A DNA stretch of 64,000 bases from NCBI RefSeq assembly GCF_002863005.1, contig NZ_PKDG01000052.1:62001-126000 (forward strand), read 5' to 3'. This DNA comes from Pseudoxanthomonas sp. GTDB lineage: Bacteria > Pseudomonadota > Gammaproteobacteria > Xanthomonadales > Xanthomonadaceae. Below are positions 36,147 through 44,349 of the stretch, piece by piece (positions within the stretch are counted from its first letter, which is position 1; every line of letters starts with the position of its first letter). The translations under genes were made by a program, and so were the position numbers. The notes beneath the pieces were generated by a model that did not search any database, was not told where the DNA came from, and was given only the letters and a program-made list of their open reading frames with translations.

Positions 36147-37457
36147 ATGACGATGATCCGCTGCCTGTTGCCGTGGTTGCTGCTGGGCTGCCTGTCGTGT
36201 TCCAGCCATGCGCAGGCGCCCAGCGAGACCGGGCCGCAGCCCGCCTTGCCCGCACCGTCGCAGCGCTGGATTCCCACCGTCAACGTGGCGCCCGCCGTGG
36301 GTTGGCCGGAGGGGACCGCCCCCACGCCGGCCCCTGGCCTGCGGGTCACCGCCTTCGCCCGCGGACTGGACCATCCGCGCTGGCTGTACGTGTTGCCGAA
36401 CGGCGACGTGCTGGTCGCCGAAACGAACGCGCCACCGAAGCCGGCCGAAAAGAAAGGGCTGCGCACCTGGTTCATGAAACGCACGATGAAGAAGGCCGGC
36501 GCCGCCGTGCCCAGCGCCAATCGCATCACGCTGCTGCGGGACGCGGACAGGGACGGCATGGCGGAGGTGCGTGACGTATTCCTCGCCAACCTGATGTCGC
36601 CGTTCGGCATGTCGCTGGTCGACGGCCGCCTGTACATCGCCAATGCCGATGCCATCGTCAGCGTGCCGTATCGCAACGGACAGACCCGCAGTGACGCCAC
36701 GCCGGTGAAACTGGTCGACCTGCCGGGTGGCCCGCTCAACCATCACTGGACCAAGAGCTTGCTGGCCAGCGCGGACGGCAGGTTCCTCTATGTCGGTGTC
36801 GGGTCCAACAGCAATGTCGGCGAGAACGGCATGGACATGGAGGTCGACCGTGCGGCGGTGCTGCAGGTGGAGATCGCGACCGGCGCGCGCCGCGTGTTCG
36901 CGGGTGGCCTGCGCAATCCGGTCGGACTGGCATGGGAACCGCAGACCGGTGCGCTGTGGACCGTGGTCAACGAGCGGGACGAACTCGGCGACGCACTGGT
37001 GCCCGACTACCTGACTTCGGTGCGCGAAGGCGCGTTCTACGGGTGGCCGTACAGCTACTACGGCCAGCATGTGGATACGCGCGTCGAACCGCCGCGTCCG
37101 GATCTGGTGGCGCGCGCCATCGCGCCGGACTATGCACTGGGGGCGCATGTCGCGGCGCTCGGGCTGGCCTTCCATGACGGCGCGGGCTGGCCGGCGGCGC
37201 TGCAGGGTGGCGCCTTCATCGGCGAGCACGGATCCTGGAACCGGCGCGATCCCGCCGGCTACACGCTGGTGTTCGTGCGCTTTGCCGATGGCCGTCCGCA
37301 GGGGATGCCGGTGGACGTGCTGACCGGCTTCCTCGACGCCGACGGCAACGCGCGTGGACGGCCGGTGGGCGTGGCGGTGGACGCGCGCAATGGCGTGCTG
37401 CTGGCCGATGACGTGGGCAATGTCGTGTGGCGGGTAGCGCCGACCGGCGGACCGTAA
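36147..37457 (+). CDS. Exported PQQ-dependent sorbosone/glucose dehydrogenase-like lipoprotein
   Basis: ATG 36147 follows CGGGAG at 9 bases. The N-terminus is a lipoprotein signal with possible lipobox LLGC. The body is a six-bladed propeller of the L-sorbosone dehydrogenase / Gdh_B type: GLDHPRWLYVLPNGDVLVAE, GVGSNSNVGENGMDMEVDR, GGLRNPVGLAWEPQTG and NERDELGDALVPDYL. About 436 residues, the usual length. It is likely in the periplasm and may use PQQ, but binding to PQQ is not provable from sequence and the sugar substrate is unknown. Residues 100-130 contain a basic insert (KKGLRTWFMKRTMKKAG) that is not typical. Confidence 0.88.
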   Translation: MTMIRCLLPWLLLGCLSCSSHAQAPSETGPQPALPAPSQRWIPTVNVAPAVGWPEGTAPTPAPGLRVTAFARGLDHPRWLYVLPNGDVLVAETNAPPKPAEKKGLRTWFMKRTMKKAGAAVPSANRITLLRDADRDGMAEVRDVFLANLMSPFGMSLVDGRLYIANADAIVSVPYRNGQTRSDATPVKLVDLPGGPLNHHWTKSLLASADGRFLYVGVGSNSNVGENGMDMEVDRAAVLQVEIATGARRVFAGGLRNPVGLAWEPQTGALWTVVNERDELGDALVPDYLTSVREGAFYGWPYSYYGQHVDTRVEPPRPDLVARAIAPDYALGAHVAALGLAFHDGAGWPAALQGGAFIGEHGSWNRRDPAGYTLVFVRFADGRPQGMPVDVLTGFLDADGNARGRPVGVAVDARNGVLLADDVGNVVWRVAPTGGP

Positions 37458-37522
37458 CGGCGGTATCGCATGTCCCGGCGCTATGCTCATCCCCGGTTCC
37501 GACAACGACCCTGGGGAGGGCA

Positions 37523-37960
37523 ATGATGACGACGACAGCGACGAAGCGCTCGGTGGGTTACTGGATTGTCGCGGTGTTCGCGCTGGTCTGGAATCTGATC
37601 GGCGTGGCCATGTGGTACCTGCAGGTCAGCATGACGCCTGAACAACTGGCGGCGATGCCGGAGACGCAGCGGCAGGTGTACGAGGGCACGCCCGGCTGGA
37701 TCAACATCGTGTTCGCGGTGGCGGTACTCGGTGGCGTGCTGGGTGCGCTGGGGCTGCTGATGAAGAAGCGCTGGGCGGGCACCATGTTCCTGTTGTCGCT
37801 GATCGCGCTGCTGGTGCAGATGATCGGTGCCTACGTGGTGACGCCGGCATGGGCCGCGTATGGTCCCGTCGGACTGGTGATGCCGGTGGTGCTACTGCTG
37901 ATCGCGCTGTTCCTGCTGTGGTACGCCAACAAGGCGAAGGCGCGCGGCTGGTTGTCCTGA
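37523..37960 (+). CDS. Small four-helix membrane protein
   Basis: ATG 37523 follows GGGGAGGG. The 145-residue protein has four hydrophobic segments: WIVAVFALVWNLIGVAMW, INIVFAVAVLGGVLGALGLL, TMFLLSLIALLVQMIGAYV and GLVMPVVLLLIALFLLWY. A short periplasmic or cytoplasmic loop with METQ-type polar residues lies between the first two. It resembles uncharacterised inner-membrane proteins of gamma-proteobacteria. No ligand or partner is evident. A strong terminator follows. Confidence 0.82.
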   Translation: MMTTTATKRSVGYWIVAVFALVWNLIGVAMWYLQVSMTPEQLAAMPETQRQVYEGTPGWINIVFAVAVLGGVLGALGLLMKKRWAGTMFLLSLIALLVQMIGAYVVTPAWAAYGPVGLVMPVVLLLIALFLLWYANKAKARGWLS

Positions 37961-37976
37961 GCGTCGCTGGATAAAG

Positions 37977-38008
37977 AAAAAGCCGCCGGGAAACCGGCGG
38001 CTTTTTTG
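37977..38008 (+). terminator. Rho-independent terminator
   Basis: A perfect stem AAAAAGCCGCCGG/CCGGCGGCTTTTT with a GAAA tetraloop stands 16 bases after the membrane protein gene. Confidence 0.95.
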
Positions 38009-38011
38009 TTC

Positions 38012-38198
38012 CCTTCTCCCCGCGCGGCGGGGAGAAGGTGGCCGGAGGCCGGATGAGGGGCGCGCGCGATGACGGACCGGGAAAGCACTGCGCTTTGGCA
38101 TGGCGACGTCGGAGGGTGCGATGCCGCGTCGATGCCACTGGCTTCGTCGCCCCTCACCCGCCTTCGGCACCCTCTCCCCGTTTCACGGGGAGAGGGGG
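38012..38198. repeat. Inverted pair of CTCCCC/GGGGAG dispersed repeats
   Basis: The left copy (38012-38063) contains CCTTCTCCCC/GGGGAGAAGG and then GATGAGGGGCG; the right copy (38149-38198) is roughly its reverse complement, CGCCCCTCACCCG then CTCTCCCCG/CGGGGAGAG. Such elements are scattered in the intergenic regions of this family. Confidence 0.75.
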
Positions 38199-38239
38199 AT
38201 GTGATCGCCTTCCCGTTGCACCAGGTGAGGGATGAAGCA

Positions 38240-40087
38240 TTACGCCTCGACGTCTTCCAGATCCACGCCGATGAAGCCTCCGGACTGCCGGCGCCACAAC
38301 GCCGCGTACAAGCCGTCCTGTTGCAGCAATTCCTCGTGGCTGCCGCTTTCGATCACCCGGCCGCCATCCATCACGATCAACCGGTCGAGCACGGCGATGG
38401 TGGACAGGCGGTGCGCGATGGCGATGACGGTCTTGCCTTCCATCAGGGCGTAGAGCTGTTCCTGGATGGCGGCCTCGACTTCCGAATCCAGCGCGGAGGT
38501 CGCTTCGTCCAGCACCAGGATCGGCGCGTCCTTCAGCAGCACGCGCGCGATCGCCACGCGCTGGCGCTGGCCGCCGGAGAGCTTCACGCCGCGCTCGCCC
38601 ACCTGGGTGTCGTAGCCGCTGCGGCCCTTGGCATCGGTGAGCCCGCGGATGAATTCGTCGGCGTGCGCGCGCTCGGAGGCCTGCAGCAGTTCCTCCTCGG
38701 TGGCGTCCGGGCGGCCGTAGCGGATGTTGTCGCGGATCGAGCGGTGCAGCAGCGAGGTGTCCTGGGTGACCATGCCGATGTTCCGGCGCAGCGATTCCTG
38801 GGTGACATGCGCCACGTCCTGGCCGTCGATCAGGATGCGGCCGCCTTCCACGTCGTAGAAGCGCAGCAACAGGTTCACCAGCGTCGACTTGCCGGCACCG
38901 GAGCGGCCGACGATGCCGACCTTCTCGCCGGGCTTGATGACCAGCGACAGGTCGTCGATCACCTTGGCCTCGCGGCCGTAGTGGAACGTCACGTGATCGA
39001 AGCGGATCTCGCCATGCGCGACGTCCAGGTCCTTCGCGTCCTTGGTGTCGGCGATGGCCAGCGGCTGCGCCAGCGTGCCCATGCCGTCCTCGACCGTGCC
39101 GATGTTCTCGAACAGCCCGGCCACTTCCCACAGGATCCAGTCAGACATCGAGCGGATGCGCATCACCAGGGCGATGGCCACCGCGATCGCGCCCATCGAG
39201 ATCGACGACTGCAGCCAGGCCCAGATCGCCACACCGGCCACGCTCGCCAGCAGGAACGCGTTGAGCGTGTGCAGGCTGACGGTCAGCTGGGTGACCAGCC
39301 GCATCTGCGCGTGCACGGTGACCATGAACTCGTCCATGGCGCCGCGGGCGTAGTCCTGCTCGCGCATGGTGTGGGCGAACAGCTTGATGGTCTGGATGTT
39401 GGTATAGCTGTCGACGATGCGGCCGGTCATCTGCGCGCGCGCGTCCGACTGCGCCATCGATACCTTCTGCAGGCGCGGCACGAAGTGGAACACCAGCAGC
39501 AGGTAGCTGACCAGCCAGACCACCAGCGGCAGCACCAGCCACACATCGGCCTGCGCCACCAGCACTACGGTGCCGACGAAGTAGACGACGACGTAGACGA
39601 ACACGTCCATCAGCTTCATCACCGTCTCGCGGATCGACAGCGCGGTCTGCATGACCTTCTGCGAAATGCGGCCGGCGAACTCGTCCTGGAAGAAGCCCAC
39701 GCTCTGCCGCAGCAGGTAACGGTGCGACAGCCAGCGGGCGATCATCGGGTAGTTGCCGAAGATGGTCTGGTGGATGATCAGCGACTGCACCAGCACCAGC
39801 AGCGGGTAGGCCACCAGCACCAGCACGCCCATCCACAGCAGCTTCTGGCCATGCACCTGCAGGAAGCTGTCGCGGCCGGTGCTGCCCATCCAGTCGACCA
39901 GCTGGCCCATGTAGTCGAAGAAGGTGATCTCCAGTGCGGAGATCACGCCGGTCAGCACCGACATGGCGATCAGCCACGGCAGCAGCGGCCGCGAATAGTG
40001 CAGCAGGAACGGCAGCAGCTTCCGTGGCGGCGTGCTCGGCTCGCCCTTCGGATACGGATTGATGCGGGTTTCGAAGAATCGGAACAT
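38240..40087 (-). CDS. ABC exporter, fused permease and ATPase
   Basis: The start MFRFFETRINPYPKGEP (40087) is chosen; upstream sequence in the same frame belongs to the next gene region. Six membrane helices occupy residues 35-330. The ATPase domain follows: Walker A GRSGAGKST, Q-loop VTQDTSL, signature LSGGQRQR, Walker B ILVLDEATSALD and switch His in AHRLSTI. At 615 residues it is a half-transporter that works as a dimer, of the MsbA/multidrug type (ABCB-like). The substrate is not known. Confidence 0.92.
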   Translation of the reverse strand: MFRFFETRINPYPKGEPSTPPRKLLPFLLHYSRPLLPWLIAMSVLTGVISALEITFFDYMGQLVDWMGSTGRDSFLQVHGQKLLWMGVLVLVAYPLLVLVQSLIIHQTIFGNYPMIARWLSHRYLLRQSVGFFQDEFAGRISQKVMQTALSIRETVMKLMDVFVYVVVYFVGTVVLVAQADVWLVLPLVVWLVSYLLLVFHFVPRLQKVSMAQSDARAQMTGRIVDSYTNIQTIKLFAHTMREQDYARGAMDEFMVTVHAQMRLVTQLTVSLHTLNAFLLASVAGVAIWAWLQSSISMGAIAVAIALVMRIRSMSDWILWEVAGLFENIGTVEDGMGTLAQPLAIADTKDAKDLDVAHGEIRFDHVTFHYGREAKVIDDLSLVIKPGEKVGIVGRSGAGKSTLVNLLLRFYDVEGGRILIDGQDVAHVTQESLRRNIGMVTQDTSLLHRSIRDNIRYGRPDATEEELLQASERAHADEFIRGLTDAKGRSGYDTQVGERGVKLSGGQRQRVAIARVLLKDAPILVLDEATSALDSEVEAAIQEQLYALMEGKTVIAIAHRLSTIAVLDRLIVMDGGRVIESGSHEELLQQDGLYAALWRRQSGGFIGVDLEDVEA

Positions 40088-40139
40088 CGGGTCGGTCCAT
40101 CGTGGGCGCGCATCGGCGCGCCGGGGAAAACGTACCGGC

Positions 40140-40712
40140 TCAGCCGGCGGGATAGGGCCAGGCCGCGCGCGCCTGGCGGAGCGCGTGGCCGTACCAGGCG
40201 AGCTGGTCCAGCATGCGGCGTGCGGCGCGTTCGCTGGCGTCGCCGTCGCGCGGCCTGCCTCCGGTGTCGAAGCGGTCCCACGCCTGGGTGAAATACACGC
40301 CATCGCGGACCGGCACCGCATGCAGGCCGGAGAACACCTGCCGCAGCTGTTCCGCCGCGCGGACGCCGCCGCTGTGGCCCCCATAGGCGACGAACGCGAC
40401 CGGTTTGGCCTGCCAGTGGGCCTGGACCGAATCGATCACGAACTTCAACGCGGATGGATAGCCGTGATTGTACTCCGGCACCACCACCACGAAGGCGTCG
40501 GCGCGCCAGACGCGTTGTTGCAGATTCACCAGGTCGGCACTCGGTGCGCCGCCGTGGCGGTGCGGAAGATCGAGCAGGGCAGGATCGATGGCGTCGACGG
40601 TGTAGTCGCGCCGCAGGGCCAGCTGTGTGCGCAACCAGTCGGCGACGGTGTCGCAGAAGCGGCCTTCGCGCGTGCTGCCGTACAGCAGGGCCAGATGAAG
40701 CGGATCTTGCAT
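40140..40712 (-). CDS. NADPH-dependent FMN reductase-like flavoprotein
   Basis: The start MQDPLHLALLYGSTREGR (40712) is preferred; a start 5 codons upstream is possible. The flavodoxin-like phosphate loop GSTREGR is at residues 12-18, and the FMN-binding PEYNHGYPSALKF and AYGGHSGG follow, as in quinone/FMN/azo reductases of the NADPH_dep_FMN_red family. Length about 190. It is read divergently from soxR across a promoter with SoxR-type architecture, so it is probably a redox-stress gene under SoxR control. Confidence 0.9.
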   Translation of the reverse strand: MQDPLHLALLYGSTREGRFCDTVADWLRTQLALRRDYTVDAIDPALLDLPHRHGGAPSADLVNLQQRVWRADAFVVVVPEYNHGYPSALKFVIDSVQAHWQAKPVAFVAYGGHSGGVRAAEQLRQVFSGLHAVPVRDGVYFTQAWDRFDTGGRPRDGDASERAARRMLDQLAWYGHALRQARAAWPYPAG

Positions 40713-40740
40713 CGTGACGGTTGCCAAGCGAGGGAGCGGC

Positions 40741-40771
40741 AGGTTAGAACCTCAACCATTCTTGAGGTCAA
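40741..40771 (-). promoter_or_regulatory. SoxR-type promoter and operator
   Basis: The 18-bp palindrome CCTCAACCATTCTTGAGG (40750-40767) matches the SoxR operator layout CCTCAAG..CTTGAGG. On the minus strand it lies between a -35 TTGACC (40771-40766) and a -10-like TAACCT (40746-40741). The spacer is 19 bases, the over-long spacing characteristic of SoxR/MerR-activated promoters. Transcription would start about 20 bases before the flavoprotein gene. The same site, 10 bases from the soxR start, could repress soxR. Confidence 0.85.
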
Positions 40772-40777
40772 TCTGCC

Positions 40778-41242
40778 ATGCCTGGAAAGCAGCATCCGCC
40801 CATCGAAACGGAACTCACCGTCGGCCAGGTGGCCGCGCGCGCGGGCGTCGCGGTGTCCACGCTGCACTTCTACGAGGCGAAGGGGCTGATCCAAAGCTGG
40901 CGCAATGCCGGCAACCAGCGCCGCTATCCGCGCGACGTGCTGCGCCGCGTGGCCGTCATCAAGGTGGCGCAGCGCACCGGCATTCCGCTGGCGGAGATCC
41001 AGGCCGCGCTGTCGTCGCTGCCGGAGACCCGCACGCCGAACGCCGCCGACTGGAAGAAACTCTCCGCGCGCTGGCACGCCGCGCTCGATGCGCGCATCGC
41101 CAGCCTCACCCGCCTGCGCGACCAGCTCGACGGCTGCATCGGCTGCGGCTGTCTGTCGTTGAAGGCCTGCCCGCTGCGCAATCCATGGGACGAACTGGGC
41201 GAGGACGGACCCGGGGCGCGGTTGCTGGAAGCGGAGGGCTGA
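40778..41242 (+). CDS. soxR: Redox-sensitive MerR-type activator SoxR
   Basis: A 154-residue MerR-family regulator. The helix-turn-helix starts at [21 protein letters not shown], with [13 protein letters not shown] following. The [2Fe-2S] cluster ligands are Cys120, Cys123, Cys125 and Cys131 in [12 protein letters not shown], the exact SoxR spacing. Oxidation of the cluster by redox-cycling compounds would untwist its target promoter. The likely target is the divergent flavoprotein gene. Confidence 0.96.
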   Translation: MPGKQHPPIETELTVGQVAARAGVAVSTLHFYEAKGLIQSWRNAGNQRRYPRDVLRRVAVIKVAQRTGIPLAEIQAALSSLPETRTPNAADWKKLSARWHAALDARIASLTRLRDQLDGCIGCGCLSLKACPLRNPWDELGEDGPGARLLEAEG

Positions 41243-41246
41243 CGCA

Positions 41247-41837
41247 ATGGATCTGGCCCTTTTCGACTTCGACGGCACGCTGACCACGCGCGAGACGTTT
41301 CCGGATTTCATGCGCTACGCCGTCGCGCGGCCACGACTGCTGGTCGGCGGCGTGCTGCTGGCGCCGGTGGTGTTCGGCTACCGGCGCGGTTGGGTGGCCG
41401 GCAATCCGACCCGCGCCAGCATCGTGCAGGTGGGATTGCGCGGGGTGGACGCCTCGCGCCTGCGTGCGCAGGGCGACGCCTTCGCGCGCGAGGTGCTGCC
41501 GGACGTGCTGCGTCCGGAGGCGATGGCGCGACTGGCGTGGCACCGCGAGCGCGGCGATCGCATCATCGTGGTGTCGGGTGGGCTGGATGTCTATCTCGCG
41601 CCGTGGTGCGCCACGCAGGGCGTCGAACTGCTGTGTTCGGTGCTGGCCGAACGCGATGGGCGCATCACCGGCTATGCCGGGGCGCAATGCGTCGGCGAGG
41701 AGAAGGTGCGGCGCGTGCGCGCGCTGTGCGACCCGCAGGCCTACGCCGCCATCCACGCCTACGGCGATACGCATGAAGACAACGCCATGCTGGCGATGGC
41801 GCATCACCGGACCTATCGCGGGCAGGCGGTGGCCTGA
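41247..41837 (+). CDS. HAD-IB family phosphatase
   Basis: A 196-residue phosphatase of the HAD-IB type. The nucleophile is Asp8 in FDFDGTLTTRETF; motif II is the Ser in IIVVSGGLDVYLAPW; motif III and IV are EEKVRRV and AYGDTHEDNAML. It resembles phosphoserine phosphatase-like and YfhB/PgpC-type lipid phosphatases. The start is 4 bases after the soxR stop, so the two genes are likely in one transcript. The substrate is not known. Confidence 0.9.
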   Translation: MDLALFDFDGTLTTRETFPDFMRYAVARPRLLVGGVLLAPVVFGYRRGWVAGNPTRASIVQVGLRGVDASRLRAQGDAFAREVLPDVLRPEAMARLAWHRERGDRIIVVSGGLDVYLAPWCATQGVELLCSVLAERDGRITGYAGAQCVGEEKVRRVRALCDPQAYAAIHAYGDTHEDNAMLAMAHHRTYRGQAVA

Positions 41838-41852
41838 GGGCTCTGCTTTTTT

Positions 41853-41983
41853 GTAGGAGCGACGTGAGTCGCGACCGCAAACCTCGCATGTCGTTGCCTT
41901 TTCTCCGTGCGAACCACCTGCGCATGCATTTTGATCGTTCCACAGAGCGGCGGGCGTGCGGTCGCGACTGACGTCGCTCCTAC
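41853..41983. repeat. GGAGCGACGT inverted repeat, locus 1
   Basis: GTAGGAGCGACGTGAGTCGC (41853 onward, to 41878) has a nearly reverse-complementary partner at 41958-41983. Both arms are themselves hairpins (GCGAC/GTCGC). The element separates two convergent genes and may act as a bidirectional terminator. Related pairs occur at 44248 and 55268. Confidence 0.85.
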
Positions 41984-41993
41984 AGAGAAGCGG

Positions 41994-43034
41994 TCAGTCC
42001 ACGGGAAGGCTGCGCCGTTCCTCACTGCTCCGCACGCCCAGCTCGATCAGCCGCATGACATCCAGCGCCTGCTGCGGCGTTACCGGCGGTGCGGTGCCCT
42101 GCAGGACGGCATCGCGGAACGCGGCGTAGTAGCGGCGATAGTCGCCGGCCTCGGGATGGGCGACTTCCGCGATGAGCCGTCCGTCGCGCTCACGCACGAG
42201 TTCGCCCGCACGCGTGTCCACGCCCCAGCCCGGCGCGCCGGGTACCACGCCCGCGCGCAGCTGGTCTTCCTGCACGTCCAGGCCGTGCTTGAGGTAGCTG
42301 CCGCGCGTGCCATGCACGGCGAAGCGCAGGCCGTTGCCGGCCACCAGCGTGCCCGCATGCAGGTGCACGCGCAGCGTCGGGTAGCGCAGCGTCGCGTGGA
42401 CGTAATCCGGCGCTTGCGCGCCATCGCGCAGCCGGGCGATGTCGACGCAGATCGCTTCCGGCATGCCGAACAGCTGGAGGGCCTGGTCGATCAGGTGCGG
42501 CCCCAGGTCGTACCAGAGGCCGCCGCCGGGCGCGTCGTGTTCGCGCCAGCGGTCCTGCACGACGGGCCGGAAACGGTCGAAGTGCGAATGGAATTCCGCG
42601 ATGCGGCCAAGCGTGCCGTCGCCGACCAGGCGCTGCACGGTCAGGAAGTCCGCGTCCCAGCGCCGGTTCTGGAACACGCTGACGACGCGGCCGGCGCGCG
42701 ATGCAGCCGCTACCACGTCGTGCGCTTCGTGCAGCGTGATCGTGAAGGGCTTGTCCACCACCACGTGCTTGCCTTCGCCCAGGGCAGCCATCGCGAGCGG
42801 CGCATGCGACGCGTTGGGCGATGCGATCACCACCACGTCCACTGCCGGATCGGCAAAGGCCATCAGCGGGTCTGCCACGACAACCGCATCGGGCCAGTCG
42901 CGATGCACCTTGGTGGCGTCGCGCGATACCACGGCATGCAGCCGCAGACCGGGTGTGGCGTGGATCAGCGGTGCATGAAAGACCTTGCCGACGAAGCCGT
43001 ACCCGACAAGCGCCACATTCAGATGAGTGCCCAT
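41994..43034 (-). CDS. Gfo/Idh/MocA family oxidoreductase
   Basis: The start MGTHLNVALVGYGFVGKVF (43034) is chosen because it places the Rossmann motif GYGFVG at the N-terminus. The signature DKPFTITLHEAHDVV-type EKP-like motif is present as VVDKPF, and the C-terminal domain contains GGGLWYDLGPHLIDQALQL with the conserved His of this family. About 346 residues. It resembles YdgJ/YvaA-type sugar or inositol dehydrogenases; the substrate is unknown. Confidence 0.92.
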   Translation of the reverse strand: MGTHLNVALVGYGFVGKVFHAPLIHATPGLRLHAVVSRDATKVHRDWPDAVVVADPLMAFADPAVDVVVIASPNASHAPLAMAALGEGKHVVVDKPFTITLHEAHDVVAAASRAGRVVSVFQNRRWDADFLTVQRLVGDGTLGRIAEFHSHFDRFRPVVQDRWREHDAPGGGLWYDLGPHLIDQALQLFGMPEAICVDIARLRDGAQAPDYVHATLRYPTLRVHLHAGTLVAGNGLRFAVHGTRGSYLKHGLDVQEDQLRAGVVPGAPGWGVDTRAGELVRERDGRLIAEVAHPEAGDYRRYYAAFRDAVLQGTAPPVTPQQALDVMRLIELGVRSSEERRSLPVD

Positions 43035-43201
43035 GCGCGATGCTCCCGTGTCTGCGCGCATGGTAAGCGAAGGTGAGCGTTGACCTCACGTGCACGAGCA
43101 TGAACCCCCCGCAACACCTTTCCGGATCCGCGTGCGTTTTTCACGCGTGTTGTACGGGATGGCGCCGACACTGCGACCGCACCACGACCAAGGAGACGAT
43201 C

Positions 43202-43555
43202 ATGACCCATGCACGAACCCGCTCGATGTTGGCCGCCGCGCTGTCCGCCGCCCTGCTGTTCTCCGCGGCGCAGGCCATGGCCGACAACCCGCCGAATGAG
43301 CCGGAAGAGAACACCAAGAACGATTCCAACCAGCCGGTGACCGACACCTGGATCACCACCAAGGTGAAGGCCGATCTGCTGGCAACCGAGAACGTGTCGG
43401 GCCTGGACATCAAGGTCGAGACCGTCGACGGCACCGTGATGCTGTCCGGCGCTGTCGCCAGCCAGGCGCAGAAGGACAAGGCGATCGCCGTTGCCAAGCA
43501 GATCAAGGGCGTGAAGAAGGTCGACGCCAGTGGCCTGACCCTGGCTGCGAAGTAA
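43202..43555 (+). CDS. Periplasmic BON-domain protein
   Basis: ATG 43202 follows AAGGAG. A signal peptide (cleavage near AQAMA) is followed by an acidic linker and a single BON domain (TTKVKADLLATENVSGLDI and VDGTVMLSGAVASQAQKDKA). The 117-residue layout is like OsmY-type periplasmic proteins with one domain in place of two. A role in osmotic or envelope stress is inferred. A hairpin terminator follows. Confidence 0.92.
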   Translation: MTHARTRSMLAAALSAALLFSAAQAMADNPPNEPEENTKNDSNQPVTDTWITTKVKADLLATENVSGLDIKVETVDGTVMLSGAVASQAQKDKAIAVAKQIKGVKKVDASGLTLAAK

Positions 43556-43582
43556 TCCCTTTCCGCACGACTGGTGTGGCAC

Positions 43583-43625
43583 GAAGCGGGTGCATCCCAG
43601 CGAAGGATGCATCCGCTTCTCTATA
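43583..43625 (+). terminator. Hairpin terminator after the BON gene
   Basis: The stem GAAGCGGGTGCATCC/GGATGCATCCGCTTC (43583-43619, one G-T pair) is followed by TCTCTAT. It ends the BON transcript before the lipocalin gene. Confidence 0.65.
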
Positions 43626-43669
43626 TGTGCCGTAAGCCGCTCTCATTTCCCACGACAGGGGACATCCGC

Positions 43670-44221
43670 ATGACACATCGCTCCCTGGCCGCGCGCGCAG
43701 CGCTGGCCCTGTGCCTGGCCGCCGGCATGACCGCCGCGCACGCCGCTGAACCCGTCACCTCGGTGCCGCACCTCGACATCGCCCGCTATGCGGGTCAATG
43801 GCACGAGATCGCACACCTGCCCATGTTCTTCCAGCGCCAGTGCGTGGGCGACATTACCGCGCGTTACGGCGTCGAGAAGGCCGGCACCATCAGCGTGGTG
43901 AACGCATGCCGCACGAAGGACGGCAGCATGGACCAGTCGACCGGGGAGGCACGTCCGGTCGAGGGCCATCCCGGCAGGCTGGAGGTGCGCTTCGCGCCCG
44001 GATGGCTGTCGTGGCTGCCCATGGTGTGGGCCGACTACTGGGTGATCGCGCTCGATCCGGACTACCAGTGGGCGATGGTCGGCGAACCGGACCGCAAGTA
44101 CCTATGGATCCTGTCGCGCGGGCCGTCGATGGACCGTACTCAGTTCGAACAGCTCAAGGCGAAAGCCGAGGCCATGGGGTACGACCTGTCGCCGCTGATC
44201 GTGGCGGCGCCGCTGAAGTAG
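43670..44221 (+). CDS. blc: Bacterial lipocalin (Blc-like)
   Basis: A signal peptide (cleavage near AAHAAE, no lipobox cysteine at the usual place) precedes a 155-residue lipocalin barrel. The signature is YAGQWHEIAHLPMFFQRQ near the N-terminus; VWADYWVIALDPDYQWAMVG and KYLWILSRGPSMD follow as the late strands. E. coli Blc is an outer-membrane lipoprotein binding lysolipids; here the protein appears to be a soluble periplasmic form. It lies 114 bases after the BON gene. Confidence 0.9.
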   Translation: MTHRSLAARAALALCLAAGMTAAHAAEPVTSVPHLDIARYAGQWHEIAHLPMFFQRQCVGDITARYGVEKAGTISVVNACRTKDGSMDQSTGEARPVEGHPGRLEVRFAPGWLSWLPMVWADYWVIALDPDYQWAMVGEPDRKYLWILSRGPSMDRTQFEQLKAKAEAMGYDLSPLIVAAPLK

Positions 44222-44247
44222 GTCGCATCGAGGCGGGGGCGGCATTT

Positions 44248-44332
44248 GTGGGAGCGACGTAAGTCGCGATTGGTCGCGCCGGAAGGATGGGTGATACGTG
44301 CGTCTCGCGATCGCGACTTACGTCGCTCCCAC
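44248..44332. repeat. GGGAGCGACGT inverted repeat, locus 2
   Basis: GTGGGAGCGACGTAAGTCGC (to 44270) is matched by its reverse complement at 44310-44332 with almost no change. The pair lies between convergent genes and can fold as one long hairpin. Confidence 0.9.
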
Positions 44333-44349
44333 AGCTGGCTCCGTGGCCC

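Noticed and set aside
38069..40291. A 740-codon plus-strand frame opposite the ABC exporter
   Set aside because: Antisense shadow; the exporter carries complete Walker and signature motifs.
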